A stretch of DNA of 55,751 nucleotides from Cylindrospermum sp. FACHB-282. Lineage in GTDB: Bacteria; Cyanobacteriota; Cyanobacteriia; Cyanobacteriales; Nostocaceae. The stretch covers positions 1-55,751 of the forward strand of contig NZ_JACJRJ010000043.1 of the NCBI RefSeq assembly GCF_014697195.1, written 5' to 3'. Below are positions 27,142-36,267 of the stretch, piece after piece. The notes under the pieces were generated by a model. The model searched no databases. It was not told the DNA's origin and worked only from the letters and a program-made list of their open reading frames with translations. Within the stretch, counting starts at the first letter, position 1; each line of letters begins with the position of its first letter. Position numbers and translations under genes: made by a program.

Positions 27142-29256
27142 TTAAGGTGTCAAAGCAGGAGTTGGTAGGGTTGGTACGATGAGAGAGTTTGATGTTGCGG
27201 CTTCTAATTGAGCTTGTGCTTGGTTACGGGAGTCTTTTGCTTGTTGGTAATCGGGTTTGTATTTAATCGCTTGATCATAGGATGCGATCGCCTCTTGATA
27301 CCGCTGCAAATTCAAAAAGGCATTACCCCTACTATACCAAGTTTCGTAATGGTCAACTTTGTAACGAATTACCTTATTATAGGATGCGATCGCATCTTCA
27401 TATTTCTGCAAATTATATTGTGAGTTTCCCAGTGCATACCACAATAGATAATCATTTCGTTTTAAGGCTATCGCTTTATTATAAGATGCGATCGCTTCTT
27501 GATAACGTTGGATTTGATGTAGCGACCAGCCCCGACTATACCAGGCTTGATAGTTGCTGGGATTGTATTTAATTACTTGATTGAAAGACTCAATTGCTTC
27601 TGGATAGCGCCGCAAGTTAATCAGCATATTACCTCTTGATGACCAAGCTTGGTAATAATTTGCCTTGTATTGCACTGCTTTATCGTAAGCTGTAAATGCA
27701 TCTTGGTAGCGGTTTAAATTGACTAATGCATTTCCGCTATTATACCATGCTGAGTGATAATCTGGTTTTATTTCTATTACTTTATCATAGGCGCTAAGTG
27801 CCTCATCATACTGTTTTAAATCATGTAAAGTTAACCCTTTTTTATACCAAGCTTCATAATATTCTGGGTTGAATTCAATTGCTTTGTTATAAGCTTTAAT
27901 AGCGTTGTCATATTGATTTAAGTTTCTAAAAGCATCACCCTTAGCATTCCATACTTCTGGGTAGTCATTTTTCAGTTGTATTGCTCTGTCAAAAGAGGCT
28001 ATCGCTTCTGAATATCGCTGTAAATTTGCCAAACAAAAGCCCCTACCGCTCCAAGCTTCTAAATAATCCGGCTGGATTTGAATGGCTTTATCATAAGCTA
28101 CCAGCGCTTCTGGATATTTTTTTAATTCAAATAGTGCTTTACCTTGCCCATTCCATCCTTGAACATAATTTGGTTTGAGATTAACTGCTTTTTCATAAAC
28201 TGCCAGGGCGTCTTGATAGCGCTGTAAGTCTAAGAATGTATTTCCTTGTTTATATAATTCTGTAGCATTATTATTATTGATGTGCTTAACAATAAAGACT
28301 GAGGCTATGCCACTAACACCAACTAAAAATATTGCTAATAAAAACTTTAAAAATATCTCTTTTTTATTAAATGGGCGAGTTTTGATATGATTGAGTGGAG
28401 CAGCAGGAGCCAAAGCTATTGTCCCAGAGGGGAGAGTTGTGAACTCTCCCAGCGCTTGTAATGCCAACTTTGCCGAAGGGTAACGTTGCCGGAAGTCATA
28501 ACACACCATCTTGTCTAAAAATTGGGCAAATTCTGGTGAGACGGTGGCATAATTTCGCCAGACAATTTCATTAGTTTCGGCATCTTTTTCTATTTGTTCA
28601 GGGTTTATTCCCGTGAGAAATTGAATAGCAACTATCCCTAAAGCATAGATATCGCTGCTAAATTTTGGTGTTCCCTGGGCTTGCTCCCCAGGAATATAAC
28701 CGGGAGTACCGATAGCCACAGTAGATTTAGTTTGACCACCGGGAGTAATCATTTGGGTAGTAATTTGTTTAACTGCACCAAAATCTATTAAGATTAACTT
28801 GCCATCTTGTTGGCGTCTGAGAATATTTCGCGGATTGACATCACGGTGAATTACTTTTTGTTGATGGACAAATTCTAAGATTTGCAAAATTTCTCGCAGC
28901 AGGGAAATAACCTCATCTTGACTGAGGGTTTTTCCTGGTGTTAATTCTTTACTCAGGTCATCACCTGCAATAAATTCCTGTACAAGATAGAATTCTGCAT
29001 TCTCCTCAAAATAAGCTAAAAGTTGGGGAATGCGATCGTGAGTACCTAACTGATACAGAACTTGGGCTTCCGTAGCAAATAACCGCCTAGCAGTCTCCAA
29101 AGTTACCGGATCAGTTGACTGAGGCTTGAGTTGTTTGACAACACATTGAGGTGTTCCAGGCAATTGGGTATCATAAGCGATAAAGGTTTCACCAAATCCC
29201 CCTCCTCCCAAGTGGCTAATAATTTGGTATCTTCCAACAAGTGTGTTTCCCAGCAT
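27142..29256 (-). CDS. Ser/Thr protein kinase with ten TPR repeats
   Basis: A 704-residue kinase. The kinase domain (10-275) has GGGGFGETF, CVVKQL and LIDFGAVKQ. The catalytic loop is HRDVNPRN (137-144), so the loop Lys that contacts the ATP gamma phosphate in most Ser/Thr kinases is Asn141. A transmembrane helix lies near residue 310. It is followed by ten canonical TPR repeats of 34 residues with the W/Y..G..L...Y.EA...Y..A pattern. The TPR array probably binds partner proteins outside the membrane. Confidence 0.9.
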   Translation of the reverse strand: MLGNTLVGRYQIISHLGGGGFGETFIAYDTQLPGTPQCVVKQLKPQSTDPVTLETARRLFATEAQVLYQLGTHDRIPQLLAYFEENAEFYLVQEFIAGDDLSKELTPGKTLSQDEVISLLREILQILEFVHQQKVIHRDVNPRNILRRQQDGKLILIDFGAVKQITTQMITPGGQTKSTVAIGTPGYIPGEQAQGTPKFSSDIYALGIVAIQFLTGINPEQIEKDAETNEIVWRNYATVSPEFAQFLDKMVCYDFRQRYPSAKLALQALGEFTTLPSGTIALAPAAPLNHIKTRPFNKKEIFLKFLLAIFLVGVSGIASVFIVKHINNNNATELYKQGNTFLDLQRYQDALAVYEKAVNLKPNYVQGWNGQGKALFELKKYPEALVAYDKAIQIQPDYLEAWSGRGFCLANLQRYSEAIASFDRAIQLKNDYPEVWNAKGDAFRNLNQYDNAIKAYNKAIEFNPEYYEAWYKKGLTLHDLKQYDEALSAYDKVIEIKPDYHSAWYNSGNALVNLNRYQDAFTAYDKAVQYKANYYQAWSSRGNMLINLRRYPEAIESFNQVIKYNPSNYQAWYSRGWSLHQIQRYQEAIASYNKAIALKRNDYLLWYALGNSQYNLQKYEDAIASYNKVIRYKVDHYETWYSRGNAFLNLQRYQEAIASYDQAIKYKPDYQQAKDSRNQAQAQLEAATSNSLIVPTLPTPALTP

Positions 29257-29377
29257 CTGGTTTGCCTAGTTGAGTGAAATACTACCTAATTCCAATATTG
29301 CCACAGGCTAACCGGAAACTGGAAAACTGGAGATAGGAGGAGAACTATTCATCTAAAATCCAAATGTCAAAATACAG

Positions 29378-30079
29378 ATGATTCCTATAAGTGATAATAT
29401 TCGCAGTCAAAGCAAGCCGATTATTAACTATTGGCTAATTGGTATTAACCTGGTCATGTTCCTCTGGGAACTAAAACTAGAATTTAGTGGTGAACTAAGC
29501 TATTTTGTCAAAAGTTGGGGTCTGATTCCCGCGCAAATAAACGAGGCAATTACAAATGCCATATTTGTCAACCCAGCAGCTTGGGTAGTTGTATTTTGGC
29601 GTTTATTATCCGTAGCTTTATCGATGTTTATTCACGGTAGTTTTAGTCAAATATTGGGCAATTTGCTATTTTTGTGGGTTTTTGGCAAGACTGTAGAAAA
29701 TATTTTTGGGACTAGACGCTATTTAGGACTTTACTTGACTGCTGGTATGGTAACAGGGGTGGTGCAAATTCTAGCGCAACCAAGTTTAACAGTGCCATTG
29801 ATTGGAGCAAATGGGGCGATTTCAGCTATTTTAGGGGCTTATGTGATGAAATTCCCTCAAGCCAAAATTGACACAATTTTGCCGCTGATAATTTTGTATA
29901 TCCCCATTGAATTACCAGCTTTTTATTATTTATTTTGGTGGTTTGTGCAACAGTTTTTTTATGGAATTGGCAGTTTAAATATTTCTGGTGGTGTGAATCA
30001 ATCTAGCTTTAGCTATTCGGCACAGATTGCGGGTTTAGTTATTGGTGCAGGTGCGATGCGATTGGTGCAAAAACGTTAA
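29378..30079 (+). CDS. Rhomboid-fold membrane protein lacking catalytic residues
   Basis: A 233-residue membrane protein with rhomboid topology. FIHGSFSQILGN (H86, N95) matches the rhomboid HxxxxHxxxN segment, but the second His is Gln91. The GxSG catalytic motif reads GANG, with Asn145 replacing the serine, and the last-helix histidine is Gln216 in SAQIAG. All three differences are clear in the DNA. It is therefore likely a pseudoprotease of the rhomboid superfamily that binds or chaperones membrane clients. Divergent from the TPR kinase gene. Confidence 0.82.
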   Translation: MIPISDNIRSQSKPIINYWLIGINLVMFLWELKLEFSGELSYFVKSWGLIPAQINEAITNAIFVNPAAWVVVFWRLLSVALSMFIHGSFSQILGNLLFLWVFGKTVENIFGTRRYLGLYLTAGMVTGVVQILAQPSLTVPLIGANGAISAILGAYVMKFPQAKIDTILPLIILYIPIELPAFYYLFWWFVQQFFYGIGSLNISGGVNQSSFSYSAQIAGLVIGAGAMRLVQKR

Positions 30080-30123
30080 ATTTTAATAAAATAAAAGTAT
30101 CAACCAATTCCCACGCTACAGCC

Positions 30124-30942
30124 ATGACAGAAATTAGCCTCGCGGAAACTAGCGTGAAACTGCCCCCAACTCAGGCAGAATTACCCTGTGATGATGGTAT
30201 ACCAATGGAAACCCAACGGCATAAATATCAAATGGATCTGCTGATTGATACCTTATTACCTTGGCTAGAACAAAGGTCTGATGGATATGTGGGGGGCAAT
30301 ATGTTTGTCTACTTCAGCTTGGCACAGTTGAGAAACCAAGACTTTCGGGGGCCAGATTTCTTTGCTGTTTTGGGAGTACCGAAAAAAGAGCGTCTTTCTT
30401 GGGTGGTTTGGGAAGAAGGTAAATCTCCTGATGTGGTGATTGAGTTGCTTTCTGAAAGCACTGCTGCTCAAGATAAGAATGAGAAAAAGTTAATTTATCA
30501 AAATCTGTTGCGTGTCCCGGAATATTTTTGGTTTAATCCTTTTGACCCGCAAGATTTAGCGGGGTTTTATTTAAATCATGGAGTTTACCAATCCATTACA
30601 CAAAATCCTGAAAATCAACTTGTGAGTCAATCATTAGGTTTAGCATTGGTATGCTGGCAAGGTAACTATAAAGGTGTTGATGCTACTTGGTTACGCTGGG
30701 CAAATTTGGAGGGGGAATTATTGCCAACTCCCCAAGAAATGGTAGATGAGGAACGCCGAAATGCTGACCAAGCGAGGCAACAGGCTGACCAAGCACAGCA
30801 ACGCGCTGACCAAGCAGAAGCTCAACTTAGAGAAGTAGCTGTAAATTTGTTGCAGAGTGGGATGTCTTTAGAACAGGTGGCGAAGTTAACAGGTCTTGCA
30901 GAATCTGAGGTAGAAAAACTAGTCAAATGGAAACTGGCGTAA
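30124..30942 (+). CDS. Uma2 (DUF820) nuclease-fold protein with coiled-coil tail
   Basis: A 272-residue protein with the Uma2 PD-(D/E)XK nuclease-like fold. Active-site-like residues are Asp in GPDFFAVLG, Glu in VVIELLSEST and the Lys in DKNEKKLIYQ. The C-terminus has a repeated ADQARQQADQAQQRADQA coiled coil and a helix-turn-helix-like tail MSLEQVAKLTGLAESEVEKL. Uma2 genes are strongly expanded in cyanobacteria. Cellular role unknown. 44 bases after the rhomboid-like gene, so possibly cotranscribed. Confidence 0.85.
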   Translation: MTEISLAETSVKLPPTQAELPCDDGIPMETQRHKYQMDLLIDTLLPWLEQRSDGYVGGNMFVYFSLAQLRNQDFRGPDFFAVLGVPKKERLSWVVWEEGKSPDVVIELLSESTAAQDKNEKKLIYQNLLRVPEYFWFNPFDPQDLAGFYLNHGVYQSITQNPENQLVSQSLGLALVCWQGNYKGVDATWLRWANLEGELLPTPQEMVDEERRNADQARQQADQAQQRADQAEAQLREVAVNLLQSGMSLEQVAKLTGLAESEVEKLVKWKLA

Positions 30943-30973
30943 TTGCCGCGATCCAAATTTTTGTGTTTCATCC

Positions 30974-30999
30974 AAAAAAAAGCCCCCCAAGTGGGAGGC
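30974..30999 (-). terminator. Rho-independent terminator of the 1034-residue protein gene
   Basis: On the minus strand GCCTCCC pairs with GGGGGGC (one G-T pair) around an ACTT loop and is followed by eight T. It lies 30 bases after the stop of the large minus-strand gene. It may also end the convergent Uma2 transcript. Confidence 0.85.
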
Positions 31000-31028
31000 G
31001 CAAAACTTAGCAGAGACAACTTATTAAA

Positions 31029-34000
31029 CTACACAACTACAACGGCGATCGCACCGCCTAATGCTGAGAAAATAGCAGAGACGATTGCCGTGGCAAATAG
31101 CCACCAAGCCGCGGTTGCTGCTGCTTTTCTCGTTTCCTCAGCTTGCCGCTGGGCTTGGTGCTTCACCTCTTCTAGACGGCGTTGTGTTTCCTGTTGTATG
31201 CGTTCTGCCCGTTGCAAAACGCTGTTGCGGGCGTGTTCAATTTGGTCAATAATTCGGTTGACATCTTCCTCAGAGATATCCTCACGGGAACTTAAAACTG
31301 CTACTAAGGTATTACGGTCAAAATGGGATAGGCGATCGCGCAATGCATCAAATCCCGCATGGGGATCTTCCAACAACGTGCGAATATCGCGCTTGATACT
31401 ATCATAGTTAAGTTCCGGGCGATCTAAAGAGTTGAGATAGTTACGAATCCGGGCAAAAACATCCTCAACTGCATCTTGAATCCGCCGTTGAATACCCCGC
31501 ACCTGTTCCACAAATTGATCCCGCACTGAGACGATATTATCTGCAATTTTAGCCGCTTCTACATCAGAAATATCTTCCCGAATTTTCAGCAGGGCGATAA
31601 TTGTCGAACGGTCAAAATGAGATAGGCGATCGCTAAAACTTTCGATTCCCACCTGTGGATCATGCAACAACAGTTGCACATCGCGCTTGATACTTTCTGG
31701 GTTCAATTCTTCCTTCCCAGTCTGGCGCAAATACTCTTCCAGATAAGCTTGGAAATTTTGCACCCTTTGCTGTGTCCGGGTAGCTAGACGGCGGGGCGAT
31801 CGCACAATGTTGCGAATCGAAGTTTGCACACCATCAATAATCTGATTGACTTGCTGCTCACTCAAGTCTTGCCGCTGACTCAGCAACTTCACCAAGGTAT
31901 CCCGGTCTATATGTGACAACCGCCGACGTAGTGCCACAGCCCCTTCTTGAGGATTTTCAAACAGTCTAGTGAAATCCCGCTGAATCCCTTCTGGGTTGAG
32001 TTCTTCCTTACCAGTTTTCCGGAGGTAATCTGCAATGGTCGTAGTCACAGAGTCATATTGCTCCTTAGCTTTATCTGCGACAATTTGCGGTGTATGGCGG
32101 ATGCTATGCCAAGACTCTTCAACCACATCAATAATTTGATTAGCTTGTTCTGGGGTTAAGTCTTGGCGCTGACTCAACAACTTCACCAAGGTATCCCGGT
32201 CAAAGCGAGACAATCGCCAGCGAATTGCCGCAATTCCCCCTTGGGGATCTTCCAGCAGTCTTTTGAAATCGGCGCGGATGGCATCAGGGTTTAATTCTTC
32301 TTTCCTAGTGTTACGCAGATATGACTCGACATTCAACCACAGGGTTTCGGTTTGATATTGTGCCTGTTCTACCAGTCCTAGAGATTCCACCAAAACGAGA
32401 TCGCGCTGTGCTTCCAATTCATCTAAAATCGGGTCTATTTCTGCTGGCTGAATATCATTGCGCTCTCGCAATATCTCCCTCAACTCCTGACGCTCAACTA
32501 GGGCCATTCGCCGGGACAGGGTTTCATGATCTGCTTCTGAATCTGCCAACAGCGGTTTGAAATTCTGCTCAATTCCTTCTGGCGTTAAATCTGCTTTACT
32601 ACTAACAAGTAGATAAGTTTCCACTCGCCGTTGCAAGTCTTGTACAATCTCTCTTTCTTCAACAGCAGTAACTGTCACCAACACGTTTTGGCGCACAGCT
32701 TCCAGTTGGTCAGCAACTCGCTGAATTTGGGATTGAGTCAGCAGTCCCCGTTGTTGGAGAATGTTGACAAAATCGTTGCGGGAAAGTCGCTCTAGTTCTC
32801 TTCGCACCATTCCAGGGTCAGCAGCTGGATCGTAGATCACATCGCGAAATTCCTGGGCGATTTTTTCCTGACTCAGTTGCCAAGCATAGGTGTTGAGCAG
32901 GTAGTTTTCCACATCAGCGCGAATTGGGCTGTAGGGTTGTGCTCCTGTGGGTAATCCTAGCTTGTTTGCTTGTGTAGCCACTTTTTGTCTAGCAGAGGAA
33001 AGCGATCGCCAAATTTGCTCTACATCCAAATCTGACAAATCCGCTCTTCCCAAAACAACGCCGGTAAGTGCCGATATTGCCTGTTGTATGAAACCAGCAG
33101 GTTTTGCTTCCCCTTCCTTTGAAGTATGGGTTTCGGCAATTAGCCGATCCAGTTTGGCATTGAGTTCATCTGTCTTAGCTTGTCCAGGGGGCAGTGATTT
33201 GAGATATTCAACCAATTCACCCACATGATTTTGGGTGGGACGTTGCTGACTTACCACTTGTTGCCAAACCTTGTACAAGGTATCTGCTATGCGGTTAACC
33301 TCCTTTTTGGAGAGGTTAGTGCGATTACTAACTAAATCAATAAACCGCTGACGGTCGATGTTGCCGAGGTCTGGATGATTGGCAATCTCCTTAAATTGCG
33401 GTTCATTGAGTATTTTTTCAAACTCAGCCCGCATCCTGGAGACATCTATTTCTGGAGGACGTAGCTTTTCTATGTAATCTTCTATGTTCTCCCGGATAGT
33501 CGTAGGGTCAATAGCGTTGCCAATTTCCCGACCCATAGCAGAGACAGCTGCTTCAGCCGTCGCTACCACTTGCTGATTTACAGCCTTTGCCCCTAGTGCA
33601 GCGGTAGCTGTCCCCATAATTGCCTGAAAGCCATAAGTTGCTGTGTTCACCACTGAGCCAATTAAGGAACCCACAGTTGTAGAACTCACCCAGACTAAAA
33701 GCAAAAAGTATGCACCCCAAATCACCAAACCGAGAATTGCTCCCAGTCTGGGATCTAAAATCAACAAGCTCAATTTCACAGCCAAGAAACAAGCGATTAA
33801 TAGGGCGATCGTTACTGTAACTAATGTCCAAACTCCTAGCGCTGTGCCAATTTTGCGAACAGTACTGCCCAAACTGTTGACTTCCCCAATACCTGAATCT
33901 GATTCAGATGAACGCCCCAGATAGGAAATACCAGCAGCAAAAGAGAGGTTTGTTAAAACTAATTGGAAAGCAAAAGCGAGAATCACACCAGAGATTAAAG

Positions 34001-34133
34001 CAACAAAAAATTGCGGTCCAGAAGTCAGAACCGATGCCTGTGCTGGTGTGACGGTTGATGATCCTACTGGAATCTGTCCCACCCACAATAGTGGTTTGTA
34101 GATTTCCAGTATGATTTCCGTACTTTGAATCAT
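31029..34133 (-). CDS. Large membrane protein with about seven internal repeats
   Basis: A 1034-residue protein I do not recognise as a named family. The N-terminus has about four transmembrane helices (residues 38-190) and the C-terminus ends in a coiled coil and one more helix (WWLFATAIVSAIFSALGGAI). Between them lie about seven repeats of 75-100 residues. The repeat consensus is YL..TGKEELNPE.I..D...LL.DP..G...L..RLS.FDRDTLV.LLSQR.D...E..N.IID.IE. The last four repeats are closest to one another. It looks like an elongated solenoid anchored at both ends. Clear terminator downstream. Confidence 0.75.
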   Translation of the reverse strand: MIQSTEIILEIYKPLLWVGQIPVGSSTVTPAQASVLTSGPQFFVALISGVILAFAFQLVLTNLSFAAGISYLGRSSESDSGIGEVNSLGSTVRKIGTALGVWTLVTVTIALLIACFLAVKLSLLILDPRLGAILGLVIWGAYFLLLVWVSSTTVGSLIGSVVNTATYGFQAIMGTATAALGAKAVNQQVVATAEAAVSAMGREIGNAIDPTTIRENIEDYIEKLRPPEIDVSRMRAEFEKILNEPQFKEIANHPDLGNIDRQRFIDLVSNRTNLSKKEVNRIADTLYKVWQQVVSQQRPTQNHVGELVEYLKSLPPGQAKTDELNAKLDRLIAETHTSKEGEAKPAGFIQQAISALTGVVLGRADLSDLDVEQIWRSLSSARQKVATQANKLGLPTGAQPYSPIRADVENYLLNTYAWQLSQEKIAQEFRDVIYDPAADPGMVRRELERLSRNDFVNILQQRGLLTQSQIQRVADQLEAVRQNVLVTVTAVEEREIVQDLQRRVETYLLVSSKADLTPEGIEQNFKPLLADSEADHETLSRRMALVERQELREILRERNDIQPAEIDPILDELEAQRDLVLVESLGLVEQAQYQTETLWLNVESYLRNTRKEELNPDAIRADFKRLLEDPQGGIAAIRWRLSRFDRDTLVKLLSQRQDLTPEQANQIIDVVEESWHSIRHTPQIVADKAKEQYDSVTTTIADYLRKTGKEELNPEGIQRDFTRLFENPQEGAVALRRRLSHIDRDTLVKLLSQRQDLSEQQVNQIIDGVQTSIRNIVRSPRRLATRTQQRVQNFQAYLEEYLRQTGKEELNPESIKRDVQLLLHDPQVGIESFSDRLSHFDRSTIIALLKIREDISDVEAAKIADNIVSVRDQFVEQVRGIQRRIQDAVEDVFARIRNYLNSLDRPELNYDSIKRDIRTLLEDPHAGFDALRDRLSHFDRNTLVAVLSSREDISEEDVNRIIDQIEHARNSVLQRAERIQQETQRRLEEVKHQAQRQAEETRKAAATAAWWLFATAIVSAIFSALGGAIAVVVV

Positions 34134-34541
34134 TGTATTGCCTGCCTCTAAGTTTAAATTTGGAGAATTAAAGATTTCACTGTATCTATGGCAATATTTA
34201 ACTCTTACATTTCACAGAATCCAGGAATTAAGGTACTCAATGCATCCCCCCAAAGTTTGAAAACATTATCTAGCGCTAGGTAGAACTTTAGGAAATTATT
34301 ACTAATAACCTGCATTGAATTGACCCAATTATGAATGAAAATTCTCAGCAGAATCTGGTTTCAAAATATTAACAACCATAGACATACACAGATACTTCTG
34401 GGCGGTTATATCTGTGGCTATCTGACTCATCCCTTCTCTACGAGACGCTGCGCTGACGCTCCAATTGAAAATTAATTAAATATTTTCCATCGCCAAAACA
34501 CAGCAAATTTATTTAGCTGAACTATGTCTCAGCAATGATAG

Positions 34542-34559
34542 TTTACATTTATTTATAAT
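34542..34559 (+). promoter_or_regulatory. HLR1-like RpaB site overlapping a -10 box
   Basis: TTTACATT-TA-TTTATAAT is a direct repeat that matches the HLR1 consensus (two TTTACA units two bases apart beyond their AT ends) with one mismatch. It contains TATAAT (34554-34559). It lies 164 bases before the first hli start. RpaB is known to bind HLR1 in promoters of hli genes. The rest of the gap 34134-34722 has dispersed repeats and no gene. Confidence 0.45.
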
Positions 34560-34722
34560 TATGATTTTTGTCACCATCTCAAGGTGGATTTGTCTCCACC
34601 GATAGGTTTTTGATTATCTTCCACAAGAAGTGCCTTTAGTTTGTACCCACAGGCAGAAAGCAACTGTGTGTGCAAAAGCTAAATTAAAGTTAAGCACCAA
34701 CAAGTTGTTAAAGACCAAAAAA

Positions 34723-34923
34723 ATGGAAACTCGCTCTACAACTAATTTGCCAGTTGCCACAGAATATAACGGCAGAGATCGCAATGAATTTTTGTTTGGC
34801 TCAACTCCCCAAGCCGAACTCTGGAACGGTCGTTTGGCAATGATTGGCTTTCTGGCTTATTTACTTTGGGACTTAGCTGGCTATAGTGTCCTGCGGGACG
34901 TGTTGCACCTGATTGGCTACTAA
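34723..34923 (+). CDS. High-light-inducible protein (Hli/Scp), first copy
   Basis: A 66-residue one-helix chlorophyll-binding protein of the thylakoid membrane. The CAB motif AELWNGRLAMIGFLAYLLWDL has the chlorophyll-binding Glu, Asn and Arg. Hli proteins quench excess energy and help chlorophyll recycling under light stress. The ATG at 34723 is preferred over an upstream in-frame start at 34630, whose basic extension is atypical. It is followed at once by a second copy. Confidence 0.93.
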   Translation: METRSTTNLPVATEYNGRDRNEFLFGSTPQAELWNGRLAMIGFLAYLLWDLAGYSVLRDVLHLIGY

Positions 34924-34964
34924 TAAAATTCAACTAAAAAGCCCTTGATTTTGGAGACAAAAAA

Positions 34965-35168
34965 ATGGAAACTCGCTCTTCTACCGATTTACCACCTGTT
35001 GCTAAAGCCTACAATGGTATAGATCGGAACGCCTTTATTTTTGGCTGGAATCCCCAAGCTGAATTGTGGAACGGTCGCTTGGCAATGATTGGCTTCATAG
35101 CCTACTTACTTTGGGATTTACTAGGGTATAGTGTCCTACGTGACGTGTTGCACTTCATCAGATATTAG
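34965..35168 (+). CDS. High-light-inducible protein (Hli/Scp), second copy
   Basis: A 67-residue Hli protein, a tandem duplicate of the gene ending 41 bases upstream. It shares METRS at the start, AELWNGRLAMIGF in the helix and GYSVLRDVLH at the end. Chlorophyll-binding residues are conserved. The two are probably one transcript, ending at the hairpin at 35226-35256. Confidence 0.93.
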   Translation: METRSSTDLPPVAKAYNGIDRNAFIFGWNPQAELWNGRLAMIGFIAYLLWDLLGYSVLRDVLHFIRY

Positions 35169-35225
35169 TGAGAAAAATTTGTACAGACTTATTGCAGTCT
35201 TATTAACTACATAATAGCAAAAAAA

Positions 35226-35256
35226 GTCACCTATATATAATATAGGTGACTTTTTT
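35226..35256 (+). terminator. Bidirectional terminator after the hli pair
   Basis: GTCACCTATA/TATAGGTGAC is a perfect 10-bp stem with a TATAA loop, preceded by an A-run and followed by TTTTTT. It can stop the hli transcript and the convergent universal stress protein transcript. Confidence 0.88.
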
Positions 35257-35307
35257 ACAGCATTTTGCAGTGTTAGATATTTGTGCCAGCAGTCTAATCA
35301 GTGAAAT

Positions 35308-35952
35308 TTATTCATCAATAGCGCTGGGAATACCCAAGACAGCGCAGGGGAAATTAGCCCCTAATCTCTCAATCATCGAATGATTAACAGATTTACATCC
35401 TAAAAACAGGATATCCGCAGCTTCTGATTCAACAACTTTTCTAACTTCTGTCGTTATACAGCCAAACCGCAAATGAGATTGGAAGCCACCCTGCCATTCT
35501 TCAGCTAAAGTTCTTGCTTGCCAGAGAATTTTATCAGCTTGTTTGATAGGAGTTAAGGATTCCCGTTGTTGGTGCAGTGCAATTGCTGTTAGTTTTGGCT
35601 GAGTTAAAACTAGTGTTACCGACTTGGAAACATCACTAACAGGACACTCTAATGGCATCTGATTTTTGGACAAGCTGAAGATATCTGGATACTGATTGCT
35701 AGGATTTTGTTCAACTACATAAACGGCTTGAACTGTAACCTGAGCATTGGTAGCTAAACGGGTTTGGTGAGCAATCCAAAAGGCAATATCCAGGGCTGTA
35801 TGACTGTTGGGTGAAGCATCATAGGCAACAATTAAGTTGACTGATTTCGCTTTTGAAGCTCTTTTAGAAAAGGGTTTCTTTGGCTCAGGCAGCAATACCA
35901 TTTGTTCAATTAAGTCATATCGACCTATGGCACTTTGCAAGCGCGCTAACAT
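35308..35952 (-). CDS. Universal stress protein (UspA) family
   Basis: About 214 residues from the ATG at 35952. The Usp fold begins at NLIVAYDASPNSHTALDIA, with a middle block VTVQAVYVVEQ and an end block ADILFLGCKS..MIERLGANFPCAVLGIP that resembles the ATP-binding G..G..S/N motif in changed form. Usp proteins bind ATP or other nucleotides and act in stress responses. Its leader contains a c-di-AMP riboswitch-like element (36119-36246). An upstream TTG at 35985 is less likely as the start. Confidence 0.8.
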   Translation of the reverse strand: MLARLQSAIGRYDLIEQMVLLPEPKKPFSKRASKAKSVNLIVAYDASPNSHTALDIAFWIAHQTRLATNAQVTVQAVYVVEQNPSNQYPDIFSLSKNQMPLECPVSDVSKSVTLVLTQPKLTAIALHQQRESLTPIKQADKILWQARTLAEEWQGGFQSHLRFGCITTEVRKVVESEAADILFLGCKSVNHSMIERLGANFPCAVLGIPSAIDE

Positions 35953-36118
35953 TGGCTTAATTTTCACAGCTTTAACTTCTCTCAATAAAATGAATAACGA
36001 ACGAGAAGTAGGCCAACCAATTTACGATTTTGGATTAAACGAATAAAATCTTAATCTAAAATCTCAAATTGATCAAGGAAACCCCAATAAAAACTGATAT
36101 TACAGCCACTATTTTGGG

Positions 36119-36246
36119 GGTTCCTTCCATTGCCGACGGAGTTAGCTGACGGGCTAAGACTGGAAGGTGTCTCTCATTACGATTAGCCCCATATTTTGGT
36201 TCCTCCGCTTCAAATTTAGATTTGATAAATTTGAATTAGGCTACCC
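36119..36246 (-). promoter_or_regulatory. c-di-AMP riboswitch (ydaO-yuaA class), upstream of the usp gene
   Basis: Read on the minus strand the element has AGCGGAGGAACC, TGGGGC, a variable stem, then TAGCCCGTCAGCTAACT (complement of 36140-36156) and CCGTCGGC. These blocks and their order match the ydaO-yuaA class and the second copy at 39702-39898, with which it shares a 17-nt identical core. It begins about 22 bases after the ATPase stop and ends 166 bases before the usp start. An alternative hairpin AAGGAACCCCC/GGGGTTTCCTT (36075-36126) overlaps its 3' end and could be the switch. Confidence 0.75.
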
Positions 36247-36267
36247 ACATAAAAATGATAATCTATT

